Assembly (NCBI GenBank): GCA_041655055.1
Contig: JBBAGE010000052.1
Coordinates: forward strand, 1-13,555
From: JBBAGE01 sp041655055
GTDB taxonomy: Bacteria > Pseudomonadota > Alphaproteobacteria > Rhodobacterales > Rhodobacteraceae
Reading direction: 5' to 3'
DNA: 13,555 nt
Part shown: piece by piece, positions 1 through 6,990 of the stretch
Layout of the letters: every line of letters begins with the position of its first letter
How positions within the stretch are numbered: position 1 is the first letter of the stretch
Notes under the pieces: generated by a model
What the model saw: the letters and a program-made list of their open reading frames with translations, nothing else
What the model was told of the DNA's origin: nothing
The model's database searches: none
Made by a program: the position numbers and the translations under genes

Positions 1-16
1 AACGTGATTTGCGCAT
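1..16 (-). CDS. Start of a probable IS3-type transposase OrfA (first five codons only)
   Basis: Only ATG and four more codons are inside the window (Met-Arg-Lys-Ser-Arg, plus one base of a sixth codon). The start is supported by a strong AAGGAG at 25-30 (complement) with 8-base spacing. IS3-family OrfA proteins, which bind the element ends through a helix-turn-helix, commonly begin in this way. The gene reads leftward, away from the interrupted host gene. Five residues cannot prove the family; position just inside the element end is what makes it likely. Confidence 0.55.
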
Positions 17-95
17 CGTCTGTTCTCCTTGTTTTGACGAACGTTACAAGAACAAACTCTCCTTTTGAATGGCCCGGTTTATTGGGGGCAGGTCA
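1..95 (-). mobile_element. Terminal fragment of an IS3-family-like insertion sequence (continues off the left edge)
   Basis: This piece differs from everything to its right. It is much less GC-rich, and homology to the downstream repeat protein stops exactly at base 95/96. Read on the minus strand it begins TGACCTGCCCCC, with the TG...CA terminal dinucleotide usual for IS3-type elements. It then shows a non-coding leader, an AAGGAG ribosome site (complement of 25-30) and, 8 bases further, an ATG (16-14) opening a reading frame with Met-Arg-Lys-Ser-Arg, as in many IS3-family OrfA proteins. The host gene resumes at 96 within a conserved motif found twice more downstream. Only one end of the element is present, so subgroup, length and target duplication cannot be read. 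The family assignment rests on the end sequence and five residues and is an inference. Confidence 0.72.
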
Positions 96-2180
96 ACCTA
101 TACGCCCGATGCGGGTTTCACCGGGCAAGACAGTTTCACCTATGCGCTCACCGGCGGCGATACGGCCACTGTCACCATTACCGTGGGCACGCCGCCCGCG
201 CCGGTTATCCCCGTCACCGGCGGGCTGGTGGCGGCCTATGAGGCCGATCAGAACGTGGCGCTGGCGGCCGGCAATGTCGTGGCCGGCTGGCTCGACGGGT
301 CGGGGCGGGGCAATGACCTTGTGGCGCAGGGCGATCCGCGCTTTCTGGCAGGCGCCACGCCCACCGGGCAATCGGCTGTGGCCTTTGACGGGGTCGAGGA
401 TTTGTTGGAGCGGGTGAATACCACCGATACGCTCAATGGTCTGCCCGGGGGCAGCGCGGATCGCACGATCTTTTTCGTGGTGAATTATCTGGACCCCGAG
501 GGGGTTGCCGCAGGCGTAGCTTATGGCGATGGGGCCGCGAATGAAACCTTCGGACTTGTGACCGGGGGCAACCAGAATCTGCAGCTTCAGGGCTGGGGCA
601 AAAAGAACGATCATGGCACCGGGATTTCCACCCTGACAGATGGCTGGATCGTGCAATCGGTGGTGCTGAGCAACAATGCCTTCAACCATTACCTGAATGG
701 CGATCTGATCGGCAGTGGCAGCCATGTGTTCAACACCGATCTGCAACGGCTGGTTCTGGGCGCAGAAATCGCCGGCATGGGCGAGGCGCAGCTTCAGATC
801 GGGGCGGTGCTGATCTATGACCGCGCGCTCAACACCACCGAGCGGGTGCAGGTCGAAGATTACCTGCAAGGCAAATACATCGTCCCGCCCGACACGGACA
901 ACACCCCGCCGCTGGCCATGGATGACAGCTTTATCTTTACCGAGGATGTGCCGCTTATGGGCAATGTTCTGGCCGATAACGGCTATGGCGCGGATATCGA
1001 CCCCGATGGCGATCCGCTGAGCGTTTCGTTGCTTGATACAGTGGGTTTTGGCGATCTGGTGCTGAATGCGGATGGCAGTTTCACCTATACGCCGGATGCG
1101 GATTTTGATGGCACCGATGGGTTTACCTATCAGATCAGCGACGGGCGCGGCGGCACGGATACGGCCAGCGTGACCTTGCAGGGCATTGCGGTGAATGACC
1201 CGGCGGTGGCCAATAACGACAGCTACGCCACCGCCGCCGACAGCGCGCTGATCATCGCCGCGGCCGAGGGTGTGCTGGCGAACGATTATGATGCCGAAGG
1301 CGATCCGTTCACGGCAAGCCTGATCAGCGATGTTGCGAACGGCATGCTCAGCCTCAATGCGGACGGCAGTTTCACCTATACGCCAGATACCGGATTTATC
1401 GGCTATGACAGCTTTGTCTATGCGGTGACCGGCGGCGATACCGCCACCGTTACGCTGGCGGTCGGGGTGGAACAGACGATCCCGGTGCCGCAGGGGCTGG
1501 TAGCCGCCTATCAGATCAGCGAAGGGCTGATCCTTGGTGCAGGCGGTGTGGTCGTGGGGTGGGAGGATGGCTCGGGCCTTGGCAACCATCTCGCGGCGCA
1601 GGGCGATCCGACGCTGCTGGCCGGTGCCACGCCGACCGGGGCGGATGCGATCGCATTTGACGGCATGGGCGATATGCTGACCCGCATGGGCGCCAGCGAT
1701 CCGATCACCGGGCTTGCCACCGGGGGCGAAGATCGCAGCATGTTCTTTGTGGTCAACTACCTTGACGGTCAGGGGGTGTCCGCCGGGCTCGCCTATGGTG
1801 ACGGTGCCCAGAACGAGGCCTTCGGGCTGGTATCGGGCTGGAAGGATCAGGATCTGGTGGTGCAGGGCTGGGGCAACCGCTTTGACCATGACAGCAATGC
1901 ACACGCCCCCGCACAGGGCTGGATGGTGCAATCCGTTGTGCTTGATGACAATTTCTTTAGCCATTACCTGAACGGCGGGCTGATCGACAGCGGGGCGCAT
2001 GGGTTCAATACCGATCTGCAAAAGCTCATCATCGGGGGCGAGATCGCGGGCGCGGGTGTGGCCAAGCTCGAAGTGGCGGCGGCCTTTATCTATGACCGCG
2101 CGCTGAGCGAGGGCGAGCGGCTCGATATGGAAGCCTGGCTGCAACAGCTTTATATCGATCATGATTTCGCGCTTGCCTGA
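69..2180 (+). CDS. LamG/cadherin-like repeat extracellular protein, 5'-truncated by the IS insertion (host sequence from 96)
   Basis: The open frame runs from an ATG at 69, but 69-95 belongs to the insertion sequence, an in-frame TGA lies at 66-68, and no ribosome site precedes the ATG. The authentic gene remnant is 96-2180. In residues counted from 69, the layout is: the end of a cadherin/VCBS-like (Big_9 type) repeat (10-40), a concanavalin-like LamG domain (about 50-272), two full cadherin-like repeats (about 277-375 and 376-467, each with a DGSFTYTP motif) and a second LamG domain (about 475-697). The two LamG domains are clear duplicates, for example both carry GATPTG, FFVVNYLD and HYLNG. 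Acidic loops suggest calcium binding. No signal peptide or secretion signal remains, so the missing 5' part probably carried it, or export depended on a type I system elsewhere. Such proteins are usually large surface or secreted adhesins or carbohydrate binders. The remnant is probably non-functional, although 2 kb of frame is undamaged. Confidence 0.8.
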   Translation: MARFIGGRSTYTPDAGFTGQDSFTYALTGGDTATVTITVGTPPAPVIPVTGGLVAAYEADQNVALAAGNVVAGWLDGSGRGNDLVAQGDPRFLAGATPTGQSAVAFDGVEDLLERVNTTDTLNGLPGGSADRTIFFVVNYLDPEGVAAGVAYGDGAANETFGLVTGGNQNLQLQGWGKKNDHGTGISTLTDGWIVQSVVLSNNAFNHYLNGDLIGSGSHVFNTDLQRLVLGAEIAGMGEAQLQIGAVLIYDRALNTTERVQVEDYLQGKYIVPPDTDNTPPLAMDDSFIFTEDVPLMGNVLADNGYGADIDPDGDPLSVSLLDTVGFGDLVLNADGSFTYTPDADFDGTDGFTYQISDGRGGTDTASVTLQGIAVNDPAVANNDSYATAADSALIIAAAEGVLANDYDAEGDPFTASLISDVANGMLSLNADGSFTYTPDTGFIGYDSFVYAVTGGDTATVTLAVGVEQTIPVPQGLVAAYQISEGLILGAGGVVVGWEDGSGLGNHLAAQGDPTLLAGATPTGADAIAFDGMGDMLTRMGASDPITGLATGGEDRSMFFVVNYLDGQGVSAGLAYGDGAQNEAFGLVSGWKDQDLVVQGWGNRFDHDSNAHAPAQGWMVQSVVLDDNFFSHYLNGGLIDSGAHGFNTDLQKLIIGGEIAGAGVAKLEVAAAFIYDRALSEGERLDMEAWLQQLYIDHDFALA
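96..886 (+). repeat. First copy of an internal duplication (repeat tail plus LamG domain)
   Basis: This stretch encodes the end of a cadherin-like repeat followed by a LamG domain, and it is matched by about 1374-2160 in the same frame. By eye more than half of the residues are identical, with conserved blocks such as AQGDP, LAGATPTG, FFVVNYLD, VQSVVL, HYLNG and IYDRAL at equal spacing. The copies have diverged at the DNA level, so the duplication is old. The boundary at 96 is set by the insertion sequence, not by the repeat itself. Confidence 0.75.
1374..2160 (+). repeat. Second copy of the internal duplication (repeat tail plus LamG domain)
   Basis: This is the partner of 96-886. Between the copies lie two cadherin-like repeats whose conserved core is identical over 20 bases at 1074-1093 and 1365-1384 (encoding GSFTYTP). 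The first copy retains only the last 11 bases of that core (96-106) because the insertion sequence entered there. The alternating repeat/LamG order suggests the intact protein held more such units upstream. Confidence 0.72.
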
Positions 2181-4146
2181 GGTGCGGCCACGCTTTCGCT
2201 TGCTGCGTTTTGGCGTGGCCCTGCTGGTGCTCGCGCTGATCGCGGGGCTTGCGCTCGCCTTCGGGCCGAACCCGCGCAAATCGGCATTGACGGACTGGCC
2301 CGGGGGCGGTGGGCGCACCGATCTGGGCGTTACGGTGCATCCCATCGGCATCGGCGTGGCCGATATCCGCGGCACTGGCTGGCTGGATGTATTTACCACC
2401 AACCACGGATTCGCACCGCTTTATGCGCTTAACCGTGGCGGGCAGGGGTTTGATACCCGCGAAGGCCCGCCTCTTGACCCGGACGCCATGCCCACTGCCG
2501 ATGTCTGGATCAGCCACACTGCGCCGGAAACCGATATCCCGGGCCTGCATATCTATTGGCAGCATGGCACATTCCACATGATCGCGCAGGGGTTGGATCT
2601 GACCCAACCTGCTGAAATCTCGCTTGCCGCCGGCGGTGGCATTCTGCCCCGCACGCGCGGCGGTATGCAGGTGATCGGCCACAGCGAAACCGGCGACGGC
2701 CTGCTGCCTACGCAGCTTGACCTACGGCTGACGGGCGATGGCGCGCTGGAACTGCGCTCGCTGCGGTGGTGGGTGACGGGCGAAATCGCGCTTGATCGCG
2801 CCATTGATCTGGCTGCCGTCCATATCGGCAAAGCGGGGCAAAATCCGCAGGCACACCGCTTCGCCCTTGATCCCGGCGCGGATCGGCACGGGCTGGCTTG
2901 GGTGGATATGGACGGCGATGGCCTGCCCGATGTGATCCATGTCGATGGCGGCGAGGTGGGCGAGATGCTGGAACCGCAGCCCTATGATGTGGCCTTTGGC
3001 AGCGCGGACGGCCTGTCTGCGCCGCGTCACCTGCCCGGGCTGATGCAGGAAATGTGCCCCAGTCGGCAGGTGGCGCTTTATGATGTGGATGGCGATGGGC
3101 TGCTGGATGTGCATGTCATCTGCGGGCGGGGCGCGCCGCCGCGCGCCGATCATCCGCATGAGCTGTTCATCCAGACCGCGCCGATGGCGTTTGAAAACCG
3201 CGCGGATCTGATCGGGCTGGGCGGGCAGGGGCAAGCGCGCTGGTTCGATGCGGGCGGGGCCCCGGCGCTGCTTTGGGCGGATGCGGATGAAATCAGGGTG
3301 CTGTACCGGAACGGCACCGGTTTTCAGACGGTTTTTGCCGCGCCCCGGCCCGGCGACAAGGCGCAGATCGCCATGGGCGATATCGGCGGCGATGGCTGGC
3401 CAGATTTCTTTATCGCCTCGCCCACGGGCAATAGCGCGGTGCTGCGCGCGGGGCCCGATGGCTATGTGCTGGCTGAACCCGAAACGCTTGGCCTGCCCCG
3501 TCATGCCCATTGCGCGGCCTTTGTCGATCACGACAATGACGGGCAACAGGATTTCCATAGCCTGCCCGCCGGGCTTTTCCGCCTTGATGACGCGGGCCGC
3601 TTCGTCGCCACTGGCGCGCTGGCGAGCGGCGATCACCCGGCCTTTTGCCTCTGGTTTGATGCCGATAACGACGGCTTTCCCGATCTGCTGACCGCCTTTC
3701 CCACCACTCCGCCGCTATGGCAACGCGCGCAAAGCCGCGCGCAGCGCAGCTATGAGGGGTTGCGCTATCGCGGCCAATATACGGGGCGCGTGTATCGCCC
3801 GCAGGAATGGGAACTTGCGATCCACCACAACCGCGCCACCGGCAACGGCTGGGCCAGCGTCGATCTTGTTGGACCGCCGGGCAATCCGATGGGGCTGGGC
3901 GCGCGGATCACGATCAGCACGGATGGTCAGCGCCAAAGCGCATTGGTGGGCGGGGCCGAGGGATTTACAGCCTCAACGGGCCATTACCGCAGCTATTTCG
4001 GGCTCGGCGCGGCGGATGCGATCGGTGAACTGGTGGTGCTCTGGCCTGACGGCACGCGGCAGGCCATCGAAGCGCCTGCGATCAGCCGCCATCATGTGAT
4101 CCGCCATCCCGGTGCGGATCAATCCCAATCGCTGCTGGCCGAATAA
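2161..4146 (+). CDS. Membrane-anchored FG-GAP/VCBS repeat protein with C-terminal ASPIC/UnbV domain (CRTAC1-like)
   Basis: The 661-residue product begins with an arginine-rich tail and a hydrophobic segment (about residues 14-33), which should anchor it with the body outside the cytoplasm. Calcium-binding FG-GAP type loops (D-x-D-x-D-G or close variants) recur near residues 67, 250, 308, 407, 456 and 500, with motifs such as DMDGDGLPDV, DVDGDGLLDV and DADNDGFPDL. These indicate a beta-propeller. Residues about 560-650 match the ASPIC/UnbV domain, with GLGARITI, a GHYRSYFGLG block and VVLWPDGTRQ. Family members are generally secreted or surface proteins of unclear molecular role, some involved in adhesion or matrix. 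The start lies 20 bases inside the preceding gene, so translation may be coupled; no good ribosome site is visible. The tail overlaps the next, convergent gene by 28 bases. Family assignment is firm, function is not. Confidence 0.87.
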   Translation: MISRLPEVRPRFRLLRFGVALLVLALIAGLALAFGPNPRKSALTDWPGGGGRTDLGVTVHPIGIGVADIRGTGWLDVFTTNHGFAPLYALNRGGQGFDTREGPPLDPDAMPTADVWISHTAPETDIPGLHIYWQHGTFHMIAQGLDLTQPAEISLAAGGGILPRTRGGMQVIGHSETGDGLLPTQLDLRLTGDGALELRSLRWWVTGEIALDRAIDLAAVHIGKAGQNPQAHRFALDPGADRHGLAWVDMDGDGLPDVIHVDGGEVGEMLEPQPYDVAFGSADGLSAPRHLPGLMQEMCPSRQVALYDVDGDGLLDVHVICGRGAPPRADHPHELFIQTAPMAFENRADLIGLGGQGQARWFDAGGAPALLWADADEIRVLYRNGTGFQTVFAAPRPGDKAQIAMGDIGGDGWPDFFIASPTGNSAVLRAGPDGYVLAEPETLGLPRHAHCAAFVDHDNDGQQDFHSLPAGLFRLDDAGRFVATGALASGDHPAFCLWFDADNDGFPDLLTAFPTTPPLWQRAQSRAQRSYEGLRYRGQYTGRVYRPQEWELAIHHNRATGNGWASVDLVGPPGNPMGLGARITISTDGQRQSALVGGAEGFTASTGHYRSYFGLGAADAIGELVVLWPDGTRQAIEAPAISRHHVIRHPGADQSQSLLAE

Positions 4147-5063
4147 AACGGCAGATTGAACGGTGCCACGATCTGGCGGATGCGGCGCGCCTGATCGGGC
4201 GACAGTTGGTCACGCCACGCATCAATGCGGCTGTGCGATACGCGCGCGGTGCTGAAGGCGCCTGCATCCGTGGCGCTGGTGCGCGCGCGAATGCGGGCGG
4301 CGATGGCATCCGACCACGGCAAGCCCAGCCGGTCATAAAGTGCGCGAAAACCGGTCAGCGGATCTTGGGCCAGATCCTCGTATGACACCACCTGCCAGTC
4401 GGGATGTCGGGGCAGGGCTTTGGCGAATACCGCGGTGCGGATCGTCCATGCGGCCACGGCGGCTTCCATCGGGTCGCGGATCGCGGCCAGCGGATCCAGC
4501 AGCCGCGCGCCCAGCAGATCGCGCAGGCTATCGGTGGCGCAAAGCATCCGCAGGCGCGCCAGCTCTTGCGGGTCTTGCTGCAGGTTCAGGACCGAGGCCG
4601 CATAGGCCCCGGGATGGCGCAAGATCACCACCACATCCGGCTGCCACCGCGCCGCCACCCATTCGAGCGACAGGAAACTGGCCACATCCTTGATCACGAT
4701 GCGCGGTCGCTGCCCGATCCGCGCGCGGTAGGCCCGCAACCCATGCCCCGCGCCGCGCCAGAAATGCCCGCGAAATGCGGCATCAAGCGTATATTCAAAA
4801 AACCCGTCCCGCCCGCCCGAGGGCACGTGGCGGCACCAAACCCCATCGGCGGCGGTGCCGTTGATCCCGTTGCGATGCGGATGGCAGGGCTCGCGGTAAT
4901 AAAGCACCCCTTCGGCCTGTCCGAGCGTTTCACCCAGCCATGAGGTGCCCGACCTCCCGTTGCCCACCACGAAAACGGGCCGGCCAGTGGTGCTTTGCGC
5001 CCCGACCGCCAGATTGGCAAGGCTGAACGGCAGCGCGCCGATACGCTTGCGCAAAGTGATCAT
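4119..5063 (-). CDS. Sulfotransferase family protein (PAPS-dependent, P-loop type)
   Basis: The predicted protein has 314 residues, normal for the family. A 5'-phosphosulfate-binding loop is seen at about residues 31-43 (FVVGNGRSGTSWL), and a 3'-phosphate-binding element at about 145-157 (VILRHPGAYAAS), with the arginine and serine that contact PAPS. A later YEDL motif (228-231) is also typical. No signal peptide is present, so a cytoplasmic enzyme is expected, moving a sulfo group from PAPS to a hydroxyl on a sugar or lipid-linked glycan. The acceptor cannot be read from sequence; the surrounding glycan genes make a saccharide likely. The ATG at 5063 lacks a strong ribosome site. The 3' end overlaps the convergent FG-GAP gene by 28 bases. 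It is only distantly similar to the second sulfotransferase at 9130, so the two are not recent duplicates. Confidence 0.87.
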   Translation of the reverse strand: MITLRKRIGALPFSLANLAVGAQSTTGRPVFVVGNGRSGTSWLGETLGQAEGVLYYREPCHPHRNGINGTAADGVWCRHVPSGGRDGFFEYTLDAAFRGHFWRGAGHGLRAYRARIGQRPRIVIKDVASFLSLEWVAARWQPDVVVILRHPGAYAASVLNLQQDPQELARLRMLCATDSLRDLLGARLLDPLAAIRDPMEAAVAAWTIRTAVFAKALPRHPDWQVVSYEDLAQDPLTGFRALYDRLGLPWSDAIAARIRARTSATDAGAFSTARVSHSRIDAWRDQLSPDQARRIRQIVAPFNLPFYSASSDWD

Positions 5064-5202
5064 GACGCTGGCCCAACCATATTCGCGCGCATGAAATCCT
5101 CTGGCGCCGTGACTGAAATCGCTTCAACAATGGCAATAGTGTGGGGCGATAGGGGGTGCGATGCAAGGGGGTGGTTAAGGGACTTCCCTCTCGCCCTTTC
5201 CG

Positions 5203-5220
5203 CCCGGGCGATAGCCCGGG
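5203..5220. repeat. GC-rich inverted repeat (7-base stem, 4-base loop)
   Basis: CCCGGGC (5203-5209) and GCCCGGG (5214-5220) are perfect complements around the loop GATA. The 3' arm shares its last three bases (5218-5220) with the first arm of the larger hairpin at 5218-5257, so the two structures exclude each other at their bases. No U-run follows on either strand. Confidence 0.6.
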
Positions 5221-5257
5221 CAGCGCCCGACCCACCCCTCGGGGGCGGGCGCTGCCC
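5218..5257 (-). terminator. Long GC-rich hairpin downstream of the flippase gene, possible terminator or mRNA 3'-end structure
   Basis: The arms 5218-5229 and 5246-5257 are a perfect 12-base inverted repeat (GGGCAGCGCCCG and its complement) around a 16-base loop that can pair further (CCCC/GGGG). It lies 32 bases past the flippase stop codon in the direction of that gene. No T-tract follows on either strand, so it is not a classical intrinsic terminator. It may stabilise the 3' end, act with Rho, or be a dispersed palindromic repeat of this genome. The 226-base gap at 5064-5289 shows nothing else that I can support. Confidence 0.5.
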
Positions 5258-5289
5258 TTAGTTCTGTGCCTGACCGTATGGGCAGGGGA

Positions 5290-6849
5290 TTAAGGCGCAC
5301 GCTCTCCCCGCCCTAACACCGCCTTCAGCCGCGCATAGCCACGCCCCAGCAAAGCCTTGTCCTCGGCCTCTGTGCAAAGGGCCAGCGCCGCCACATACAC
5401 CACCGCCGAGATCCCGCAGCCCGCAAAGAACCGCAGCCAGCTATCCACCGGCACGGCCTGACCGTAAAGCACGCAGGCACCGACCGCCGCCGCAAAGGGC
5501 ACCATCCCCGGCAGCAAAGTGCGCCGCCCAAAGTCCCGCCAGCGTCCTTTCACCAGCCACAGCCCGGCGGGCCAGATGATCAACAGATGCACCAGCGCCG
5601 CCGCCGCCCCCAGCCCCAGCGCAGCACCAATCGCGCCCATGTCGCGGATCACCACGAAATACCACATCCCCGCCAGCGACGCCGCCCCAAGCCCGAGGCT
5701 ATAGATATTAAACGCGCGGATTCGCCCCACCGCATAGGCGATCTGATAGAACATGCCGCTGGCCCAGTGAAACGGATAGGGCGCCAGGGTCAGCACCATC
5801 ACCATGCCCGCCGCCGCATAGCGGCTGCCGACGTAAAGCACCATCAATTCCTGCGCAAACACCAGCAGCGGCGGCAACAAAAACAGCGTCACCCAAAGAT
5901 AATAACGCCCGCCGCGATAGTAAAAGACCTGCAGCGCGCTTTCGCCCTCGGTCGCATAGATGGTGGTCAGCGCCGGGGTGGCGGGGGCTGCGGCGGCGGC
6001 CACCAGTTTGCGGATCTGCACATCGGCCAGATTGCCCACATGAAAGGCCGCCACATCCGTGGCGGTGCTGAACCGGTTCAACAGCAATGCCGGCGCCGCG
6101 CGCAGCACCAGATTGTTGAACCCCTGCACCAGCGTCCAGAGACTGAAGCCCAGCACAAGCCGCACCGTCGCCCCCGAGATCAGCGAAAGGCGGACCCGCG
6201 CATGGGGCAGGATATGCAGCGTATAGGCAATGAGCGCGGCGATATTGATCAGGTTGCCCGTTACCGTCGCAACCACCACCCAAAGCGCCTTGGTGCTGAC
6301 GCCAAAAAGCAGCACCAGCAACAGCCCGATCCGCACCAATTCGCTACCCAAAAGGATCACGTTTTGCGCGACAAAACGCATCCGCACATAAAGCCCGACG
6401 CTGAAAGGCGTGGTGGCCACCGTGATGCTCAGCGTTCCGATCAACAGGATCAGCATGATCTGCGCATCGCGGCGATATTCCGGCGCGACGCTTAGCAGCG
6501 TATCAATATTGACCGCCGCCCAGATGCCACCGGCCAAAAGCACCATCGCCACCGCCAGAAGCAGCGGAAACATCGAAGATACGATCCGGGCCAGCCCCTC
6601 GGCATCGTCGCGGGCATCGGCCTCGACCATGAAGCGCGACAGCCCGCGCAAAAAGACCATCGGGAACAGCTCGATCACCACCATCAGCGCCATCACCACC
6701 GGGATCAGCGCATATTCCTCGGGGGCGATGCGGCGCAGCAGGTATTGGTTGATCCAGACAAGAAAGCTCATCCGGATGAGGGTCGTGGCCAGCGAACTGC
6801 CCGCATTCACGATATAGCGCCGCGCTGTGTTTCGGGGCCGTCCGCTCAT
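5290..6849 (-). CDS. Polysaccharide export flippase, Wzx/MOP-superfamily type membrane protein
   Basis: The 519-residue protein is highly hydrophobic, with roughly 12-14 predicted membrane segments across its length, matching the size and layout of MOP-superfamily lipopolysaccharide/O-antigen flippases (polysaccharide_synt type). Its likely role is to move an undecaprenyl-linked oligosaccharide across the inner membrane. It begins MSGRPRNTARRYIVNAGSS, with a basic cytoplasmic tail before the first helix, and the motif LVWINQYLLRRIAPEEYAL resembles the start of such transporters. I chose the ATG at 6849 because an AGAAGG ribosome site (complement of 6856-6861) precedes it by 6 bases; a TTG at 6897 would add 16 residues but has no such support. 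It diverges from the glycosyltransferase operon across an AT-rich promoter region and is followed by strong hairpins. Exact substrate is unknown. Confidence 0.85.
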   Translation of the reverse strand: MSGRPRNTARRYIVNAGSSLATTLIRMSFLVWINQYLLRRIAPEEYALIPVVMALMVVIELFPMVFLRGLSRFMVEADARDDAEGLARIVSSMFPLLLAVAMVLLAGGIWAAVNIDTLLSVAPEYRRDAQIMLILLIGTLSITVATTPFSVGLYVRMRFVAQNVILLGSELVRIGLLLVLLFGVSTKALWVVVATVTGNLINIAALIAYTLHILPHARVRLSLISGATVRLVLGFSLWTLVQGFNNLVLRAAPALLLNRFSTATDVAAFHVGNLADVQIRKLVAAAAAPATPALTTIYATEGESALQVFYYRGGRYYLWVTLFLLPPLLVFAQELMVLYVGSRYAAAGMVMVLTLAPYPFHWASGMFYQIAYAVGRIRAFNIYSLGLGAASLAGMWYFVVIRDMGAIGAALGLGAAAALVHLLIIWPAGLWLVKGRWRDFGRRTLLPGMVPFAAAVGACVLYGQAVPVDSWLRFFAGCGISAVVYVAALALCTEAEDKALLGRGYARLKAVLGRGERAP

Positions 6850-6990
6850 CCAATACCTTCTGCGGCGCGAACCGCTGGCCCGTGGCTTTGGCCTCAAATG
6901 AATCTGGCTTTTTTCAACATTTTGAAGTTATACTGAAACACATTGAAAATACAGATGATTTAACATTGCCACATTTTACGCGAGGCGTTC
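6850..6990. promoter_or_regulatory. AT-rich divergent intergenic region, probable promoters for the flippase and the plus-strand operon
   Basis: Bases about 6895-6980 are strikingly AT-rich against GC-rich surroundings and lie between two divergent starts, so promoters for both directions are expected here. Candidate elements include TATACT (6929-6934, plus strand), which resembles a -10 box, although no convincing -35 sits at the right distance. A short palindrome is also present, TTCAA-CATT-TTGAA (6913-6926), with further TTGAAA-like copies nearby that could be an operator. The individual boxes are tentative; the regional assignment is stronger. Ribosome sites flank it on both sides (AGAAGG for the flippase, GAGG at 6982-6985 for the plus-strand gene). 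Confidence 0.55.

Noticed and set aside
69..95. ATG at 69 as the true start of the LamG protein
   Set aside because: These bases belong to the insertion sequence end. An in-frame stop directly precedes the ATG, no ribosome site is seen, and homology starts at 96.
1065..1384. Possible CRISPR or tandem-repeat array from repeated 20-base cores
   Set aside because: The repeats are in-frame codons for the conserved repeat motif of one protein, about 290 bases apart, without spacer structure.
93..2402. A 769-codon open frame on the minus strand opposite the LamG gene
   Set aside because: It is a shadow produced by strong GC bias and repeats. The predicted protein is rich in His, Ile and Arg, shows no recognisable domain, and the plus strand carries clear domains throughout.
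2722..3636. A 304-codon minus-strand frame within the FG-GAP gene
   Set aside because: It is antisense to six FG-GAP motifs and has shadow-like composition with no domain.
5587..6495. A 302-codon plus-strand frame opposite the flippase
   Set aside because: It is rich in Arg, His and Gln, as expected from the complement of hydrophobic codons; the flippase on the other strand is convincing.
6850..6897. Upstream TTG start for the flippase
   Set aside because: The ATG at 6849 has a well-placed AGAAGG site. The extra 16 residues are Arg/Pro-rich without family support.
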